NCBI RefSeq assembly: GCF_014646055.1
Contig: NZ_BMMS01000035.1
Span: forward strand, 18,533 to 82,532
Origin: Wenjunlia tyrosinilytica
Lineage (GTDB): Bacteria > Actinomycetota > Actinomycetes > Streptomycetales > Streptomycetaceae
Length of the DNA stretch: 64,000 nucleotides
Direction: 5' to 3'
This document shows positions 9,171 to 18,767 of the stretch, one piece after another (the stretch's first letter is position 1; each line of letters begins with the position of its first letter). The position numbers and the translations under genes were made by a program. The notes below the pieces were generated by a model that was not told the DNA's origin, did not search any database, and saw only the letters and a program-made list of their open reading frames with translations.

Positions 9171-10675
9171 GGGGGGACTCCACCGATCGTACGCGGGGTC
9201 TGGGCGCGGAAGAGGGGAAGCGGGACGGTCCGGTGTGTTCCGGGACAGGCATTTCCGCCGATGTGCATTCCTCCAAGACATAGCGTCATAAGGCGGGGAG
9301 AACGTCGTCGGAGACGGATACGTACCGGACGGCCGCAACGCTCAAGGAGGAGGTCGGCGGCTTGTGATAGCGCTCTCGGAGGGGACCCGGACTCGTGGGA
9401 CCGCCTGCCGCGGTGGGCCCGGTCGACTCACGGGCCGCCCCCGGCGGCCTTGTTCGGGCGATATATCCGTAAAGCCGGTTTGGTGTCATCCTTGTCCGGG
9501 AGGGCCGGCTGCACAGTGGCCGGGATCAGGGTGTTCCGTGCTGCAGTCATGTCGCACTCCGAAAGTGCAGGATGGCCCGGAGTTTGGAGCTGATCGCTTT
9601 GCGATGATCGTGAGGATGTCAGTACAAAAGTAGTGTCGGTATTTGCTGCCGGACAAGGGCTTTGAGGATAACTTGAGCTGAATGGACCTTTGTTTGAGCG
9701 GGCAACGGACCGAAGATCCGCGGCGCTGCCGGGGCGATCGGGCGGCGCGCAAATGGGCGAATGGCGGAGCGAAATGGATGCGCGTTGTTGCAAGTTGTTG
9801 AGTCCAGAGATGTTGTGTGCGGATTCGAGCGAGCGGGTTTCCGGGTGGGATCGCGGGGGTCGTGTACGACACGACAGGACGAAGATGATCACTCCGCGGG
9901 GACGGCGTCGCGCACCCGGGGGAGCGCCGGCGTGCGCACTGCGCCGTACGGCGCCGACCGTGCCTGACGAGTCGCCGTCGTCCTCACGGCGAGGGACGGG
10001 CACCACCGTGAAGGCTCCTTTTCGAACGGAAGGCACCCTCGCCGAGGCCGGCCGGTCGCGCGGTTGCTCCTCGCGCGACCGTGTTGTCCTCTTCGTGCCG
10101 GTTGGGCTTCCGTGGTGCGGACGGGGGTTCCCGCGACGGGGCCCCACGACCCCGATCGCGGGATCCATCGTCGACGGGCTTCAGTACCCGGGGGCGGGGA
10201 TTCCCGCCGGGAGTCCAGGCGTCACGCCATGGTCCGATGTCGCCGTTCCACCGGAGCCGGGGCGTCCCGACACCGGTGCGACCGCGTTCCCGGCCCCGGC
10301 CGGCCGGCGCGGCCTACGAGCTTCCTGCCGCCTCGTCAGAGGCCGTTGGGTGCAGGGTTTCCGGGGGCCGCAACGAGCGCCGATTCCAAAAGGCTTTTCA
10401 GGCTCTGCCCTTGACGGACTTGCGTTCCGGAAATGGCTTGCCGGCTTCCCGCTCCATTGCCGGTCCGCCGGAACGCGCTTCGATACGGACTTCAGGACAT
10501 CTCCCGTGTGACACTTTTGGGCAGCGCCGCCCGCGGAGCCGGTGTTCCGATCGCTCCGCCTGTTTTTCGTTGTTCGTCTGCTGTTTTCCCCGCGACCCGC
10601 TCATCACGAATGCGGGGCCGAGCAATTTTCTCAAGTGATGGCCCGGCATGCAATGCCGAAAGAATAGGGGTTTCC
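9171..10675. other. 1.5-kb region of low coding density between LAL genes and NRPS
   Basis: Apart from the candidate 40-aa peptide gene at 9428-9550 I see no convincing gene. Longer open frames exist on both strands, but they lack family-like sequence, have poor third-position GC bias and contradict one another. The stretch of roughly 9560-9830 is visibly more AT-rich than its surroundings, as expected for a promoter region. A small inverted repeat (ATCGC-TTT-GCGAT, 9593-9605) lies inside it. The segment just before the NRPS stop (10400-10675) shows no clear terminator. Confidence 0.5.
9428..9550 (-). CDS. Candidate 40-aa peptide gene
   Basis: A short frame with ATG at 9550, preceded by CGGAG with about 7 nt spacing. 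A sigma70-like promoter candidate lies upstream on the minus strand (TTGTCC, 18 nt, TACTTT). The product begins MTAARNTLIPATVQPAL and ends KAAGGGP. It has no cysteine, so it is not an ordinary lanthipeptide. About three quarters of codons end in G or C, lower than for neighbouring genes, and codon 27 is TTA (9470-9472). It lies between the NRPS and LAL genes on the same strand. It could be a signalling or precursor peptide, a leader, or a chance frame. Confidence 0.35.
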   Translation of the reverse strand: MTAARNTLIPATVQPALPDKDDTKPALRIYRPNKAAGGGP

Positions 10676-13600
10676 CTAGACCTGTTCCCCGGGTCCGTTC
10701 CCGGGACCTCCCACCCGGCGGGCGAGCGCGGCCACGTGCCGCAGCGTCGGCTCGCTGATGATGAGGGCCAGGTCCGCCATGAAGGCGTCCTCCCGGTCGG
10801 CGTCCAGTACCTCGCGGCACACTCCGGCGAGCATCGCGAGCAGCGACAGTGAGTCGCCTCCGAGGCGCAGGAAGTCCGACTGCCCGTCGAGCCGGGACCG
10901 CTCCACGCCCAGGGTGCGCGCCCAGACGCGGGCCACCGCCTCCTCGACGGGATCCACGGGTGCTTCCCCCTCGGGGCGCCCCCGCGAAGGGCCGTCCGCG
11001 TCGTCGGCGAAGGGATCGGGCAGTGCCCCGACGTCCACCTTTCCGCTCACCGTGTACGGCAGTCGCGGCAGTAAGAGGGTGGCCGCGGGCACCATGTAGC
11101 GGGGGAGCCGCTCGGCCGCGTACTCCTCCAGTTCCCCGGGCGTCACCTCCTCATGGACCAGGACGTATCCGATCAGGGATTTGCCGAATCGGCCGCGTCT
11201 CGCCTTGGCCACCACCACCGCCCGGTCGACGGCCGGATGGGTTTCCAGGGCCTGCGCCACCTCCGCGGGCTCCACCCGATGGCCGAGCACCTTGACCTGG
11301 TCGTCGATCCGCCCGATGAACTCCAGCCGGCCCGAGGGCAGGATCCTGGCCAGGTCGCCGGTGCGGTACACGCGGGTTCCGTCGGCGAGCGTGGGGAAGC
11401 GCTCGGCGTCCAGGTCCGGGCGCCCCCGGTAGCCGCGTGCCAGCTGCACACCGGCCAGGTACATCTCACCCGCCTCGCCGGGCGCGACGAATCCACGCCT
11501 GTCGTTGAGCAGGAACACCGCGGTGTTGTCCGCCGGCAGCCCGATGGGCACCGTGGCGCCCGCTCCGTCCAACTCCTCGTCGAAGGTGTGAGCGGTGCAT
11601 CCGATGGTCGCCTCCGTCGGCCCGTACTCATTGATGATGCGGCACTTCGGCCCGAAGATCTCCTGTGCCCGGGAGGCCACTTCCACACGCAGCTGCTCGC
11701 CGATCACGATCACACTGCGGAATTCCGTCGTCAGCACGTCCAGCTGCCCGATGAGATCGAGATGAGACGGGGTCAGATTCAGCGTGTTGGCGCCGGAGCG
11801 CTCGATCACACGGCGCAGAGTGAGGTGGTTGGGTTCGTCGCGGACGAGTATCACCTCGCCTCCGGCCAGCAGGGGCAGGAAGACGGAGGTGCCGGAGACG
11901 TCGAAGGAGGGCGAGGTGATCAGCGGCAGCCGGGTCGCGGCGTCGACCTCGAACTCCCGTGTGGCCCAACGGACATAGTTGAGAAGGCTCCGGTGCTCGA
12001 TCTGGACGCCCTTGGGCCGGCCGGTCGTCCCGGAGGTGTAGATGACGTAGGCCAGATCGTCGCCACGCACCTCGACATCCTGGAAGGGCTCCCCAGGGGT
12101 GTCCGTCTCCAGGTCGTCCAGCACCAGCGGCTCACAGTCCAGCGGGAGGTACGTGCGCCGGTCGTAGGGCCGTTGGACCAGGCAGAGCGAGGCCTCGGCA
12201 TCGGCCAGCAGAGCGGTCAGGCGGGCATCCGGGTGCCGGGCGTCCAGAGGAAGGTAGCAGGCGCCCGCCCGCAGTACTCCCCACAGGCCGGCGACGGCGG
12301 CCACCGAGCGGTCGGCGAGCAGGCCGACCACCGTGCCGGGGCCGGCGCCCCGGCGGCTGAGTGCGGCCGCGACGATGTCCGCCCGCCGGCTCAGCTCCCG
12401 GTAGGTCACCTCGCCCTCCGGCCCGCTGAGCGCCACGCGGTGCGGTGTCCTCAGGGTCTGCTGACGGAACAGCCGGACCACCGAGAGGTCCGAAGGGAGC
12501 GGCCGGGCGGTGTCGTTGCCCGCCCACCGCCGGTGCGCGCGAGGGGAGAGGGCCTCCTCGATGTCCGCGAGCAGTTCCTCGGCACGCTCGGCCACACCGG
12601 GACCGTCCTGCCAGGTCACGGTGATGTCGGTGCGACCACCGCTCTCGAGCATCTCGAGCGAGGGCGGAGCCCCCGGTCCGACGGCGCCGAGCGTGTACAG
12701 CCCTGTCGCCCGGAAGCCGGCCGCGCTGAAGTCGCCGAGGTCGAAGTCCCCCAGGTGCGTGATGAAGGCCAGAGCCGAGTACCGGTCCTTCCTGACCGCT
12801 TCGCCGTCCACCGCCGCGCAGAGCAGGCGGAGCAGGGGCGACGGCATGCGCAGCGACCGCGGTTCGGTGCGCAGCGCCAACTCCTGCCGCCCCGCGAGGG
12901 CGGTGAGCATGCGGCGGTGCACCTCCTCCCAGCTGTCGCCCCCGCGCACGTCCAGCACGAGGGCCTGGGAGAGCCAGGCCGTCGACCGGATGTCCGGGGC
13001 GTGGCGGCGCAGGTCGACGGGGACGAAGAACCGCCCTTCACCGCCGGGTCCGTGCTTCGCGGAGAGGGCGGCGGCGACCTTGGCCGTGGCGGCCGGGTGG
13101 CTGCCGTCGACCGTGCGACGGCGCCACACCACTGCACGCCGCCCGCGGGGCAGGCGCCCGAGAGGGGAGGGCCACTCCAGCCTGCCCGCCGCCCGCAGCG
13201 CGGGAGGCAGCGGCTGCGACTGGTCGAGCAGGCGCAGCAGTTCGTCGCTGTTGACGGCGGAGCGGGCTCCGAGCGGTTCCTCACCGCGCAGCGCCCGGAA
13301 CACGTCGGCGGCCCACAGCATGAGACCGCGGGCGTCGGTCACCGCGTGCCAGGCACGGAAGACCACCGTGGTCGGGGCACCGGTGACGAGTACGACCTCA
13401 CAGGTGGGGCCCGAATCCAGCGGCTCTCTCAGGGCGGACGAGTCGAGCCGCTCCCGGTCGAAGGCTCCCGCGTCCAGCACACGCACGGCCGGTGCGATGC
13501 CGCTGTCCGTCCAACGCTGCCCGCGGCGCCTCAGCCGCAGGCCCGGGCAGGCATCGGAGGCGACCGCGACGGCGGCGCCGAGATCCTCCGCCCGCACCTC

Positions 13601-13714
13601 GCCCACACCCTCGACCACGTGCTGGACGACGTTGTGTCCCCCCATCCCGATGGACAGACGTTCTCCGGCGGAGAGGCGTCGACCGTAGGGCTCGTCTTCG
13701 CTGCGATGGCGCAT
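10676..13714 (-). CDS. Single-module nonribosomal peptide synthetase (C-like, A, carrier)
   Basis: A 1012-aa enzyme. A condensation/acyltransferase-like domain (about 20-420) has the active-site motif degenerated to WHAVTDARG. An adenylation domain (about 445-905) has YVIYTSGTTGRPKG, NEYGPTEATIG, YRTGDLA and the C-terminal lysine motif TVSGKVD. A carrier domain (about 930-1005) has the phosphopantetheine site LGGDSL. There is no thioesterase or reductase. The ATG at 13714 follows GGGAGG. Residue 881 is encoded by TTA (11072-11074), suggesting bldA-dependent expression. The adenylation pocket has the amino-acid-binding Asp (SFDVSG), but I cannot assign a substrate. A stand-alone module like this may acylate or load one amino acid, or work with distant partners. 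Confidence 0.9.
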   Translation of the reverse strand: MRHRSEDEPYGRRLSAGERLSIGMGGHNVVQHVVEGVGEVRAEDLGAAVAVASDACPGLRLRRRGQRWTDSGIAPAVRVLDAGAFDRERLDSSALREPLDSGPTCEVVLVTGAPTTVVFRAWHAVTDARGLMLWAADVFRALRGEEPLGARSAVNSDELLRLLDQSQPLPPALRAAGRLEWPSPLGRLPRGRRAVVWRRRTVDGSHPAATAKVAAALSAKHGPGGEGRFFVPVDLRRHAPDIRSTAWLSQALVLDVRGGDSWEEVHRRMLTALAGRQELALRTEPRSLRMPSPLLRLLCAAVDGEAVRKDRYSALAFITHLGDFDLGDFSAAGFRATGLYTLGAVGPGAPPSLEMLESGGRTDITVTWQDGPGVAERAEELLADIEEALSPRAHRRWAGNDTARPLPSDLSVVRLFRQQTLRTPHRVALSGPEGEVTYRELSRRADIVAAALSRRGAGPGTVVGLLADRSVAAVAGLWGVLRAGACYLPLDARHPDARLTALLADAEASLCLVQRPYDRRTYLPLDCEPLVLDDLETDTPGEPFQDVEVRGDDLAYVIYTSGTTGRPKGVQIEHRSLLNYVRWATREFEVDAATRLPLITSPSFDVSGTSVFLPLLAGGEVILVRDEPNHLTLRRVIERSGANTLNLTPSHLDLIGQLDVLTTEFRSVIVIGEQLRVEVASRAQEIFGPKCRIINEYGPTEATIGCTAHTFDEELDGAGATVPIGLPADNTAVFLLNDRRGFVAPGEAGEMYLAGVQLARGYRGRPDLDAERFPTLADGTRVYRTGDLARILPSGRLEFIGRIDDQVKVLGHRVEPAEVAQALETHPAVDRAVVVAKARRGRFGKSLIGYVLVHEEVTPGELEEYAAERLPRYMVPAATLLLPRLPYTVSGKVDVGALPDPFADDADGPSRGRPEGEAPVDPVEEAVARVWARTLGVERSRLDGQSDFLRLGGDSLSLLAMLAGVCREVLDADREDAFMADLALIISEPTLRHVAALARRVGGPGNGPGEQV

Positions 13715-13952
13715 TCCTGGCCTCCCGATTGGGCAGGGGTCTGCGACTGGATGATCACCAGGCGTAAGCATCATGGCGTGTCCCGTACTGGGGGTTTCAT
13801 CAGCATTGGCCACAGAATCCTCAAAGGAACCTCAGGGGCTCGCGAGGTCGCCGCCGTCAGGTCCATATGCTCCGGCTCGGCTATCAGCACTCCGACCAGC
13901 CCTTTTGAATGCTTTGGTGAGAATCGCCCAAAGGCTTGAGTCCAGAGGTCCA

Positions 13953-13982
13953 TTGACGCCTGCGCCCTGCGGATCGTATGGT
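13953..13982 (+). promoter_or_regulatory. Promoter of the asparagine operon
   Basis: TTGACG (13953-13958) and TATGGT (13977-13982) are separated by 18 nt, a good vegetative-type promoter. The predicted start would fall at or next to the ATG at 13991, so the message is probably leaderless. Confidence 0.55.
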
Positions 13983-13990
13983 CGCTGCTC

Positions 13991-14731
13991 ATGAACTTGT
14001 CAGACAAGCAGACAGGTCATGGTGTGCCCCGGCGGGTCAGCGCCATGGAAGCCGTACTCGCCCATCTGCGAGACGCCATTGAACGGGGCGACTTCGCCGT
14101 CGGGGACAAACTGCCCTCGGAGGCAGAGCTCGGGCAGCGGTTCTCGGTGAGCCGTCCCGTCGTCCGAGAGGCGCTTCGCGCGCTGCAGGCCTTGGGGCTG
14201 ACCGTCTCGAAGGCAGGCAAGGGCACCTATGTCGTGGCCGAAGGTCCCGTGGAGAACCCCACGTTCGGCACCTACTCCGCTCGCGACCTGTTCGAGGTGC
14301 GTCGTCACGTCGAGATTCCGGTCGCCCAGTACGCGGCCGACCGGCGATCCCAGGAGGATCTCGACGTTCTCGCTCATCTGCTCGAGCGCATGGAGCGGGA
14401 GACCGACACCACCGTCTGGGTGGCGTTGGACACGCTCTTCCACGTCACGGTCGCCCAGGCGTCCGGCAACCCGGTGTTCGGAAAGATCATCGAGGAGATC
14501 CGTGACGCGCTGGCCCACCAGTCGGCGTTCTTGAACCAGCTAGGCGGTCGGCGCCGTACGCACTCGGACCGGGAGCACCGCGCGATCGTCGAAGCGATCG
14601 CCGCCGGGACCGGCCCGCGGGCCGCGCAGGCCATGGCGGCCCACCTCGAAAGCGTCGAGGCGGCCCTTCACACCATCGTGCGGCCCGCACGCACGCACGA
14701 AGCGAACGAAAGAGACCCAGCGCATGAGTGA
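13991..14731 (+). CDS. GntR-family (FadR/FCD) regulator of the asparagine operon
   Basis: A 246-aa repressor-type regulator. It has an N-terminal winged helix (about 20-85, with [23 protein letters not shown] and the wing GKGTYV) and an all-helical FCD ligand domain (about 95-230, with [14 protein letters not shown] and [11 protein letters not shown]). The FCD domain of relatives binds small carboxylates through a metal; an aspartate or asparagine-like effector would fit the operon (inference). The start is unsure: ATG 13991 would be leaderless, while GTG 14024 has an AGG about 7 nt upstream. The gene overlaps the permease start by 8 nt. A palindrome at its 5' end suggests autoregulation. Confidence 0.88.
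   Translation: MNLSDKQTGHGVPRRVSAMEAVLAHLRDAIERGDFAVGDKLPSEAELGQRFSVSRPVVREALRALQALGLTVSKAGKGTYVVAEGPVENPTFGTYSARDLFEVRRHVEIPVAQYAADRRSQEDLDVLAHLLERMERETDTTVWVALDTLFHVTVAQASGNPVFGKIIEEIRDALAHQSAFLNQLGGRRRTHSDREHRAIVEAIAAGTGPRAAQAMAAHLESVEAALHTIVRPARTHEANERDPAHE
13996..14008 (+). promoter_or_regulatory. GntR operator palindrome
   Basis: CTTGTC-A-GACAAG is a perfect 13-bp inverted repeat, and its core TTGTCAGACAA fits the FadR-subfamily consensus (GT-N3-AC inside T/A-rich ends). It sits just downstream of the predicted transcription start, inside the first codons of the regulator gene, which is ideal for autorepression. Confidence 0.6.
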
Positions 14732-16208
14732 GCGGACCCTTCCGCCCGCAGTGGAGCAGCCCGTCGGTGTCCCATCCGACGCCCCCTCGGCAGCGCATGT
14801 CGACGCCGGGGACGCGGGTTACAGCAAGTCGCTGAAGTCCCGGCACGTCAATATGATCGCCATCGGCGGTGCCATAGGCACCGGCCTCTTCCTCGGCGCC
14901 GGGGGACGGCTCGCCAACGCCGGTCCCTCACTCGCCATCGCCTACGGGGTGTGCGGATTCTTCGCCTTCCTCGTCGTCCGCTCGCTGGGCGAACTCGTCC
15001 TGTACCGCCCCTCGTCGGGGGCCTTCGTCTCCTACGCACGTGAGTTCCTGGGGGAGAAGGGCGCCTACGCGGCCGGGTGGATGTACTTCCTGAACTGGGC
15101 CACCACCGGAATCGCCGACATCACCGCGGTCGCGACCTACACCCACTACTGGGGGATGTTCACGGACGTCCCGCAGTGGATGGTCGCTCTCGTGGCCCTG
15201 GCGGTGGTGCTCTCGGTGAACCTGATCTCGGTGAAGATCTTCGGTGAGCTGGAGTTCTGGTTCGCCACCGTCAAGGTGGCCGCGCTGGTGCTGTTCATGT
15301 GCGTCGGCATCGTCCTGCTGGTCACCCGCCACCCCGTCGACGGAAACGTCCCGGGCCCCGGGCTGGTGCTGGACAACGGCGGCATCTTCCCCAACGGCCT
15401 GCTCCCCATGCTGCTGGTGATGCAGGGCATCGTCTTCGCCTACGCGTCGGTCGAACTGGTGGGCATCACCGCCGGCGAGACGAGCCAGCCCGAGAAGATC
15501 ATGCCCAAGGCCATCAACTCCATCATGTGGCGCATCGGCGTCTTCTACGTCGGCTCCGTGCTTCTGCTGGCGATGCTCCTGCCCTGGGACGGCTACTCGG
15601 CGTCGCAGAGCCCGTTCGTCACCGTCCTGTCGCATGTCGGTGTGCCCGCGGCCGCCGGAGTGATGAACCTGGTCGTCCTGACCGCCGCGATGTCGAGCCT
15701 GAACTCCGGGCTGTACTCCACCGGCCGCATCCTGCGCTCGATGGCGCTGGCCGGCTCCGCGCCGAGGTTCACCGGTGTCATGAGCCGCAGTCAGGTGCCC
15801 TACGGAGGCATCCTGCTCACCGCGGGCTTCTGCGTGCTCGGCGTCGGCCTCAACTACCTCGTACCCAGCAAGGCGTTCGAGATCGTGCTGAACTTCGCGG
15901 CCATCGGCATCCTCAGCACCTGGGCCATGATCATGGTCTGTCACCTGCTGTTCTGCCGTGCGGCCGCCGAGGGCAGGGTCACCCGACCCGGATACCGGCT
16001 TCCAGGCGCCCCCTACACGCAGATCGCGACGCTGGTCTTCCTCGTGGGCGTCCTGGTCCTGATGTGGGCGGACGGCGGAGCGGGCAGGATCACGGTCATG
16101 CTGATCCCGGCCATCGCCGCGGCCCTGGTCGCCGGCTGGTTCTGTGTCCGCCGCCGCGTCGACGCCACACGGCTCGACGCCGCCTCACGAAGGGCCTCGG
16201 TCCGATGA
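14724..16208 (+). CDS. Amino acid permease, APC superfamily (asparagine-type)
   Basis: A 494-aa inner-membrane transporter with about 12 hydrophobic segments. The hallmark first helix ([20 protein letters not shown]) holds the unwound glycine-rich substrate motif of the amino acid transporter (AAT) branch of APC proteins. A later conserved stretch reads [10 protein letters not shown]. The ATG at 14724 overlaps the regulator by 8 nt, and its stop overlaps the next start as ATGA. Being followed by asparaginase and aspartase, it most likely imports L-asparagine by proton symport, as AnsP does; the substrate is inferred from context. Confidence 0.9.
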   Translation: MSERTLPPAVEQPVGVPSDAPSAAHVDAGDAGYSKSLKSRHVNMIAIGGAIGTGLFLGAGGRLANAGPSLAIAYGVCGFFAFLVVRSLGELVLYRPSSGAFVSYAREFLGEKGAYAAGWMYFLNWATTGIADITAVATYTHYWGMFTDVPQWMVALVALAVVLSVNLISVKIFGELEFWFATVKVAALVLFMCVGIVLLVTRHPVDGNVPGPGLVLDNGGIFPNGLLPMLLVMQGIVFAYASVELVGITAGETSQPEKIMPKAINSIMWRIGVFYVGSVLLLAMLLPWDGYSASQSPFVTVLSHVGVPAAAGVMNLVVLTAAMSSLNSGLYSTGRILRSMALAGSAPRFTGVMSRSQVPYGGILLTAGFCVLGVGLNYLVPSKAFEIVLNFAAIGILSTWAMIMVCHLLFCRAAAEGRVTRPGYRLPGAPYTQIATLVFLVGVLVLMWADGGAGRITVMLIPAIAAALVAGWFCVRRRVDATRLDAASRRASVR

Positions 16209-17215
16209 CGAGCCCGCCGCCGATCCGCGAACCGTTCCACGTCCCCCTCGCCCATGTCGTCCGCGACGGACTGATCGAGGGCGTCCACCACGGATCCGTC
16301 GTGGTGCTCGCCGCGGACGGCCATGTGCTCTTCCAGGCCGGCGACTCCAACGCGGCGATCTATCCCCGGTCGGCGCTCAAACCCCTCCAGGCGGTGGGGA
16401 TGCTGCGCGCCGGCCTCGATCTGGACGACCCGGCGCTCGCGCTCAGCGCGGCCAGCCACTCGGGCGAGCGCTTCCACCTGACCGGTGTGTCGAGGATCCT
16501 GCGCGGGGCAGGTCTGACCGAGGGGCATCTGCGCAACGTCCCCGACCTGCCCTTCGACCCGGAGGTCCGCTCCCGCTGGCTGGCACGCGGACGGACGGCC
16601 TCGCGCCTGGCCCAGAACTGCTCGGGCAAGCACGCCGCCATGCTGGCGACGGCCCGGCTGCGGGGGTGGCCGCTCGACGACTACCACCGCCCGGACCACC
16701 CTGTGCAGCAGGCGATCACCGCAACCGTGGAGGACCTCACCGGCCGGCCCGTCGCCCGGACCACGGTCGACGGCTGCGGGGCACCCCTGCTGTCCGTCTC
16801 CCTGCTCGGCCTGACCCGGGCGTTCTCCCGGATCGCCTCCGCGAAGCCCGGCAGCCGTGAACGCCGTGTCGCCGACGCCGTCCGCGCCCATCCCCAGATG
16901 GTCGCCGGAAGCCGCCGCGACGTCACCCGGCTGATGCAGGCGGTGCCCGGCCTTCTCGCCAAGGACGGGTTCGAGGCCGTGCAGGTCGCGGCGCTGCCGG
17001 ACGGGCGTGCCATCGGAGTGAAGATCGCCGACGGCTCGGACCGGGCGCGAATGCCGGTGGCCGCCGCGGCGCTGGCGATCAGCGGCGTCGACCCCGCCGC
17101 GCTTGCCCCGTTCATGGGCGCCGCGGTGTACGGGGGCGGGGCGGTCGTCGGCGAGGTCCGTCCGTGCGGCGCCCTGGCGCTGCGTGCCGCCGACGCCCTC
17201 ACCGCCGCTGCCTGA
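16205..17215 (+). CDS. Asparaginase II, thermolabile Rhizobium-type
   Basis: A 336-aa member of the asparaginase II (PF06089) family, unrelated to the classic E. coli enzymes. It hydrolyses L-asparagine to aspartate and ammonia. Visible elements known from the Rhizobium etli enzyme are the Ser-x-x-Lys tandem in [11 protein letters not shown] and the zinc-site motifs [10 protein letters not shown] (Cys and Lys ligands) and VDGCGAP (second Cys). It has no signal peptide, so it is cytoplasmic. The start codon overlaps the permease stop (ATGA), giving strict coupling of uptake and hydrolysis. Length is normal for the family. Confidence 0.9.
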   Translation: MTSPPPIREPFHVPLAHVVRDGLIEGVHHGSVVVLAADGHVLFQAGDSNAAIYPRSALKPLQAVGMLRAGLDLDDPALALSAASHSGERFHLTGVSRILRGAGLTEGHLRNVPDLPFDPEVRSRWLARGRTASRLAQNCSGKHAAMLATARLRGWPLDDYHRPDHPVQQAITATVEDLTGRPVARTTVDGCGAPLLSVSLLGLTRAFSRIASAKPGSRERRVADAVRAHPQMVAGSRRDVTRLMQAVPGLLAKDGFEAVQVAALPDGRAIGVKIADGSDRARMPVAAAALAISGVDPAALAPFMGAAVYGGGAVVGEVRPCGALALRAADALTAAA

Positions 17216-17274
17216 CCGGCCGTCAACGCACCACCCACTGCCTTCACAAGCCCATCGACCACTCGAGGAACATG

Positions 17275-18738
17275 ATGGCTGAGACCTGCTGTGCCACGAC
17301 GGACCGTTCCGACACCCACCGCGTGGAGCACGACCTGCTCGGGGAACGAGAGGTCCCCTCCGACGCCTACTGGGGCATCCACACGCTGCGCGCCACGGAG
17401 AACTTCCCCGTCACCGGAACCACGATCGGCGCGTACCCGCATCTGATCGACGCCCTCGCGGCGGTCAAGGAGGCCGCCGCCAGCGCCAACGGCGAACTCG
17501 GCATCCTGGACACCCGCAGGGCCGAGGCCATCGTCGGTGCCTGCAAGGAGATCCGCATGGGTCACCTGCACGACCAGTTCGTCGTGGACGTCATCCAGGG
17601 CGGCGCCGGAACGTCGACCAATATGAACGCCAACGAGGTGATCGCCAACCGGGCTCTGGAACTGCTCGGCCACAGCAAGGGCGAGTACCACCACCTGCAC
17701 CCCAACGAGGACGTCAACTGCAGCCAGTCGACCAACGACGCCTACCCGACGGCTGTCAATCTGGCGACCATCGCCGCCGCGGAGGGCCTGCTCGACGCGA
17801 TGTCCGTGCTCGCGGAGACCTTCGCGGTCAAGGCAGTGGCGTTCCGGGGGATGCTGAAGATGGGGCGCACTCAGCTCCAGGACGCCGTGCCGATGACGCT
17901 CGGTCAGGAGTTCAGCACCTACACGGTGATGCTGGAGGAGGACCGCGGCAGGCTCATCGAGGCCGTGGCGCTGCTGTACGAGATCAACCTCGGTGCCACG
18001 GCCATCGGTACGGGGCTCACCGCGCCGCCCGGCTACACGGAGGCCGCTCGTGAGCATCTGAGCCGGATCACCGGACGTCCCCTGGTGACCGCGGCGAACC
18101 TCGTCGAGGCCACGCAGGACTGCGGTGCGTTCGTGCACCTGTCCGGGGTGCTCAAGCGGATCGCCGTCAAGCTCTCGAAGATCTGCAACGACCTCAGGCT
18201 GCTGTCCTCCGGGCCCCGCGCCGGCCTCGGCGAGATCAACCTTCCTCCGGTGCAGGCGGGTTCGAGCATCATGCCCGGCAAGGTGAACCCGGTGATTCCC
18301 GAGGTCGTCAACCAGGTCGCCTTCGAGGTCATCGGCAACGACATCGCCGTCACCATGGCCGCCGAGGCCGGACAGCTCCAGCTCAACGCGTTCGAACCGC
18401 TGATCCTGCACACGCTCAACAAGAGCATCGCGCACCTGGACTCGGCCTGCAGGCTGCTCGCCGGGCGGTGTGTCTCGGGTATCACGGCGAACGAGGGCTC
18501 GATGCGCGCGGCGGTGGAGAACTCCATCGGACTGGTCACCGCGCTCAATCCGCACATCGGCTACGCGGCGGCCACCGACATCGCCAGGGAGTCCCTGGAC
18601 ACCGGTCGCGGTGTGGCCGAACTGGTGCTGGAGAGGGGGCTGCTCCCCGCGGAGCGGCTCGCGGTCCTCCTGCGGCCCGAGGACATCGCCGCCGAACTGC
18701 CCGGCCCGCGGTACCAGATGGACGGCATGGACCACTGA
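17275..18738 (+). CDS. aspA: Aspartate ammonia-lyase
   Basis: A 487-aa member of the fumarase/aspartase superfamily that converts L-aspartate to fumarate and ammonia. It carries the superfamily signature GSSIMPGKVNPVIPE, with the catalytic serine loop, as well as SQSTNDAYPTA and GRTQLQDAVPMTLGQE. It completes the pathway set by its neighbours: asparagine uptake, hydrolysis to aspartate, then entry of fumarate into the TCA cycle. Two adjacent ATG codons (17272, 17275) follow GAGGA; 17275 has the better spacing. A longer in-frame extension upstream looks noncoding. Distinguishing aspA from fumC rests mostly on context and on the aspartase-like N-terminus (REVPSDAYWGIHTLRA). Confidence 0.92.
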   Translation: MAETCCATTDRSDTHRVEHDLLGEREVPSDAYWGIHTLRATENFPVTGTTIGAYPHLIDALAAVKEAAASANGELGILDTRRAEAIVGACKEIRMGHLHDQFVVDVIQGGAGTSTNMNANEVIANRALELLGHSKGEYHHLHPNEDVNCSQSTNDAYPTAVNLATIAAAEGLLDAMSVLAETFAVKAVAFRGMLKMGRTQLQDAVPMTLGQEFSTYTVMLEEDRGRLIEAVALLYEINLGATAIGTGLTAPPGYTEAAREHLSRITGRPLVTAANLVEATQDCGAFVHLSGVLKRIAVKLSKICNDLRLLSSGPRAGLGEINLPPVQAGSSIMPGKVNPVIPEVVNQVAFEVIGNDIAVTMAAEAGQLQLNAFEPLILHTLNKSIAHLDSACRLLAGRCVSGITANEGSMRAAVENSIGLVTALNPHIGYAAATDIARESLDTGRGVAELVLERGLLPAERLAVLLRPEDIAAELPGPRYQMDGMDH

Positions 18739-18767
18739 CCGTCCCGCACGAAGCGCACCACGGATGC

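Noticed and set aside
9690..10511. 273-aa plus-strand frame in the intergenic region
   Set aside because: No ribosome site, mixed codon bias and no recognisable motif.
11153..13939. 928-aa plus-strand frame antisense to the NRPS
   Set aside because: His/Gln/Gly-rich translation typical of antisense reading of a high-GC gene.
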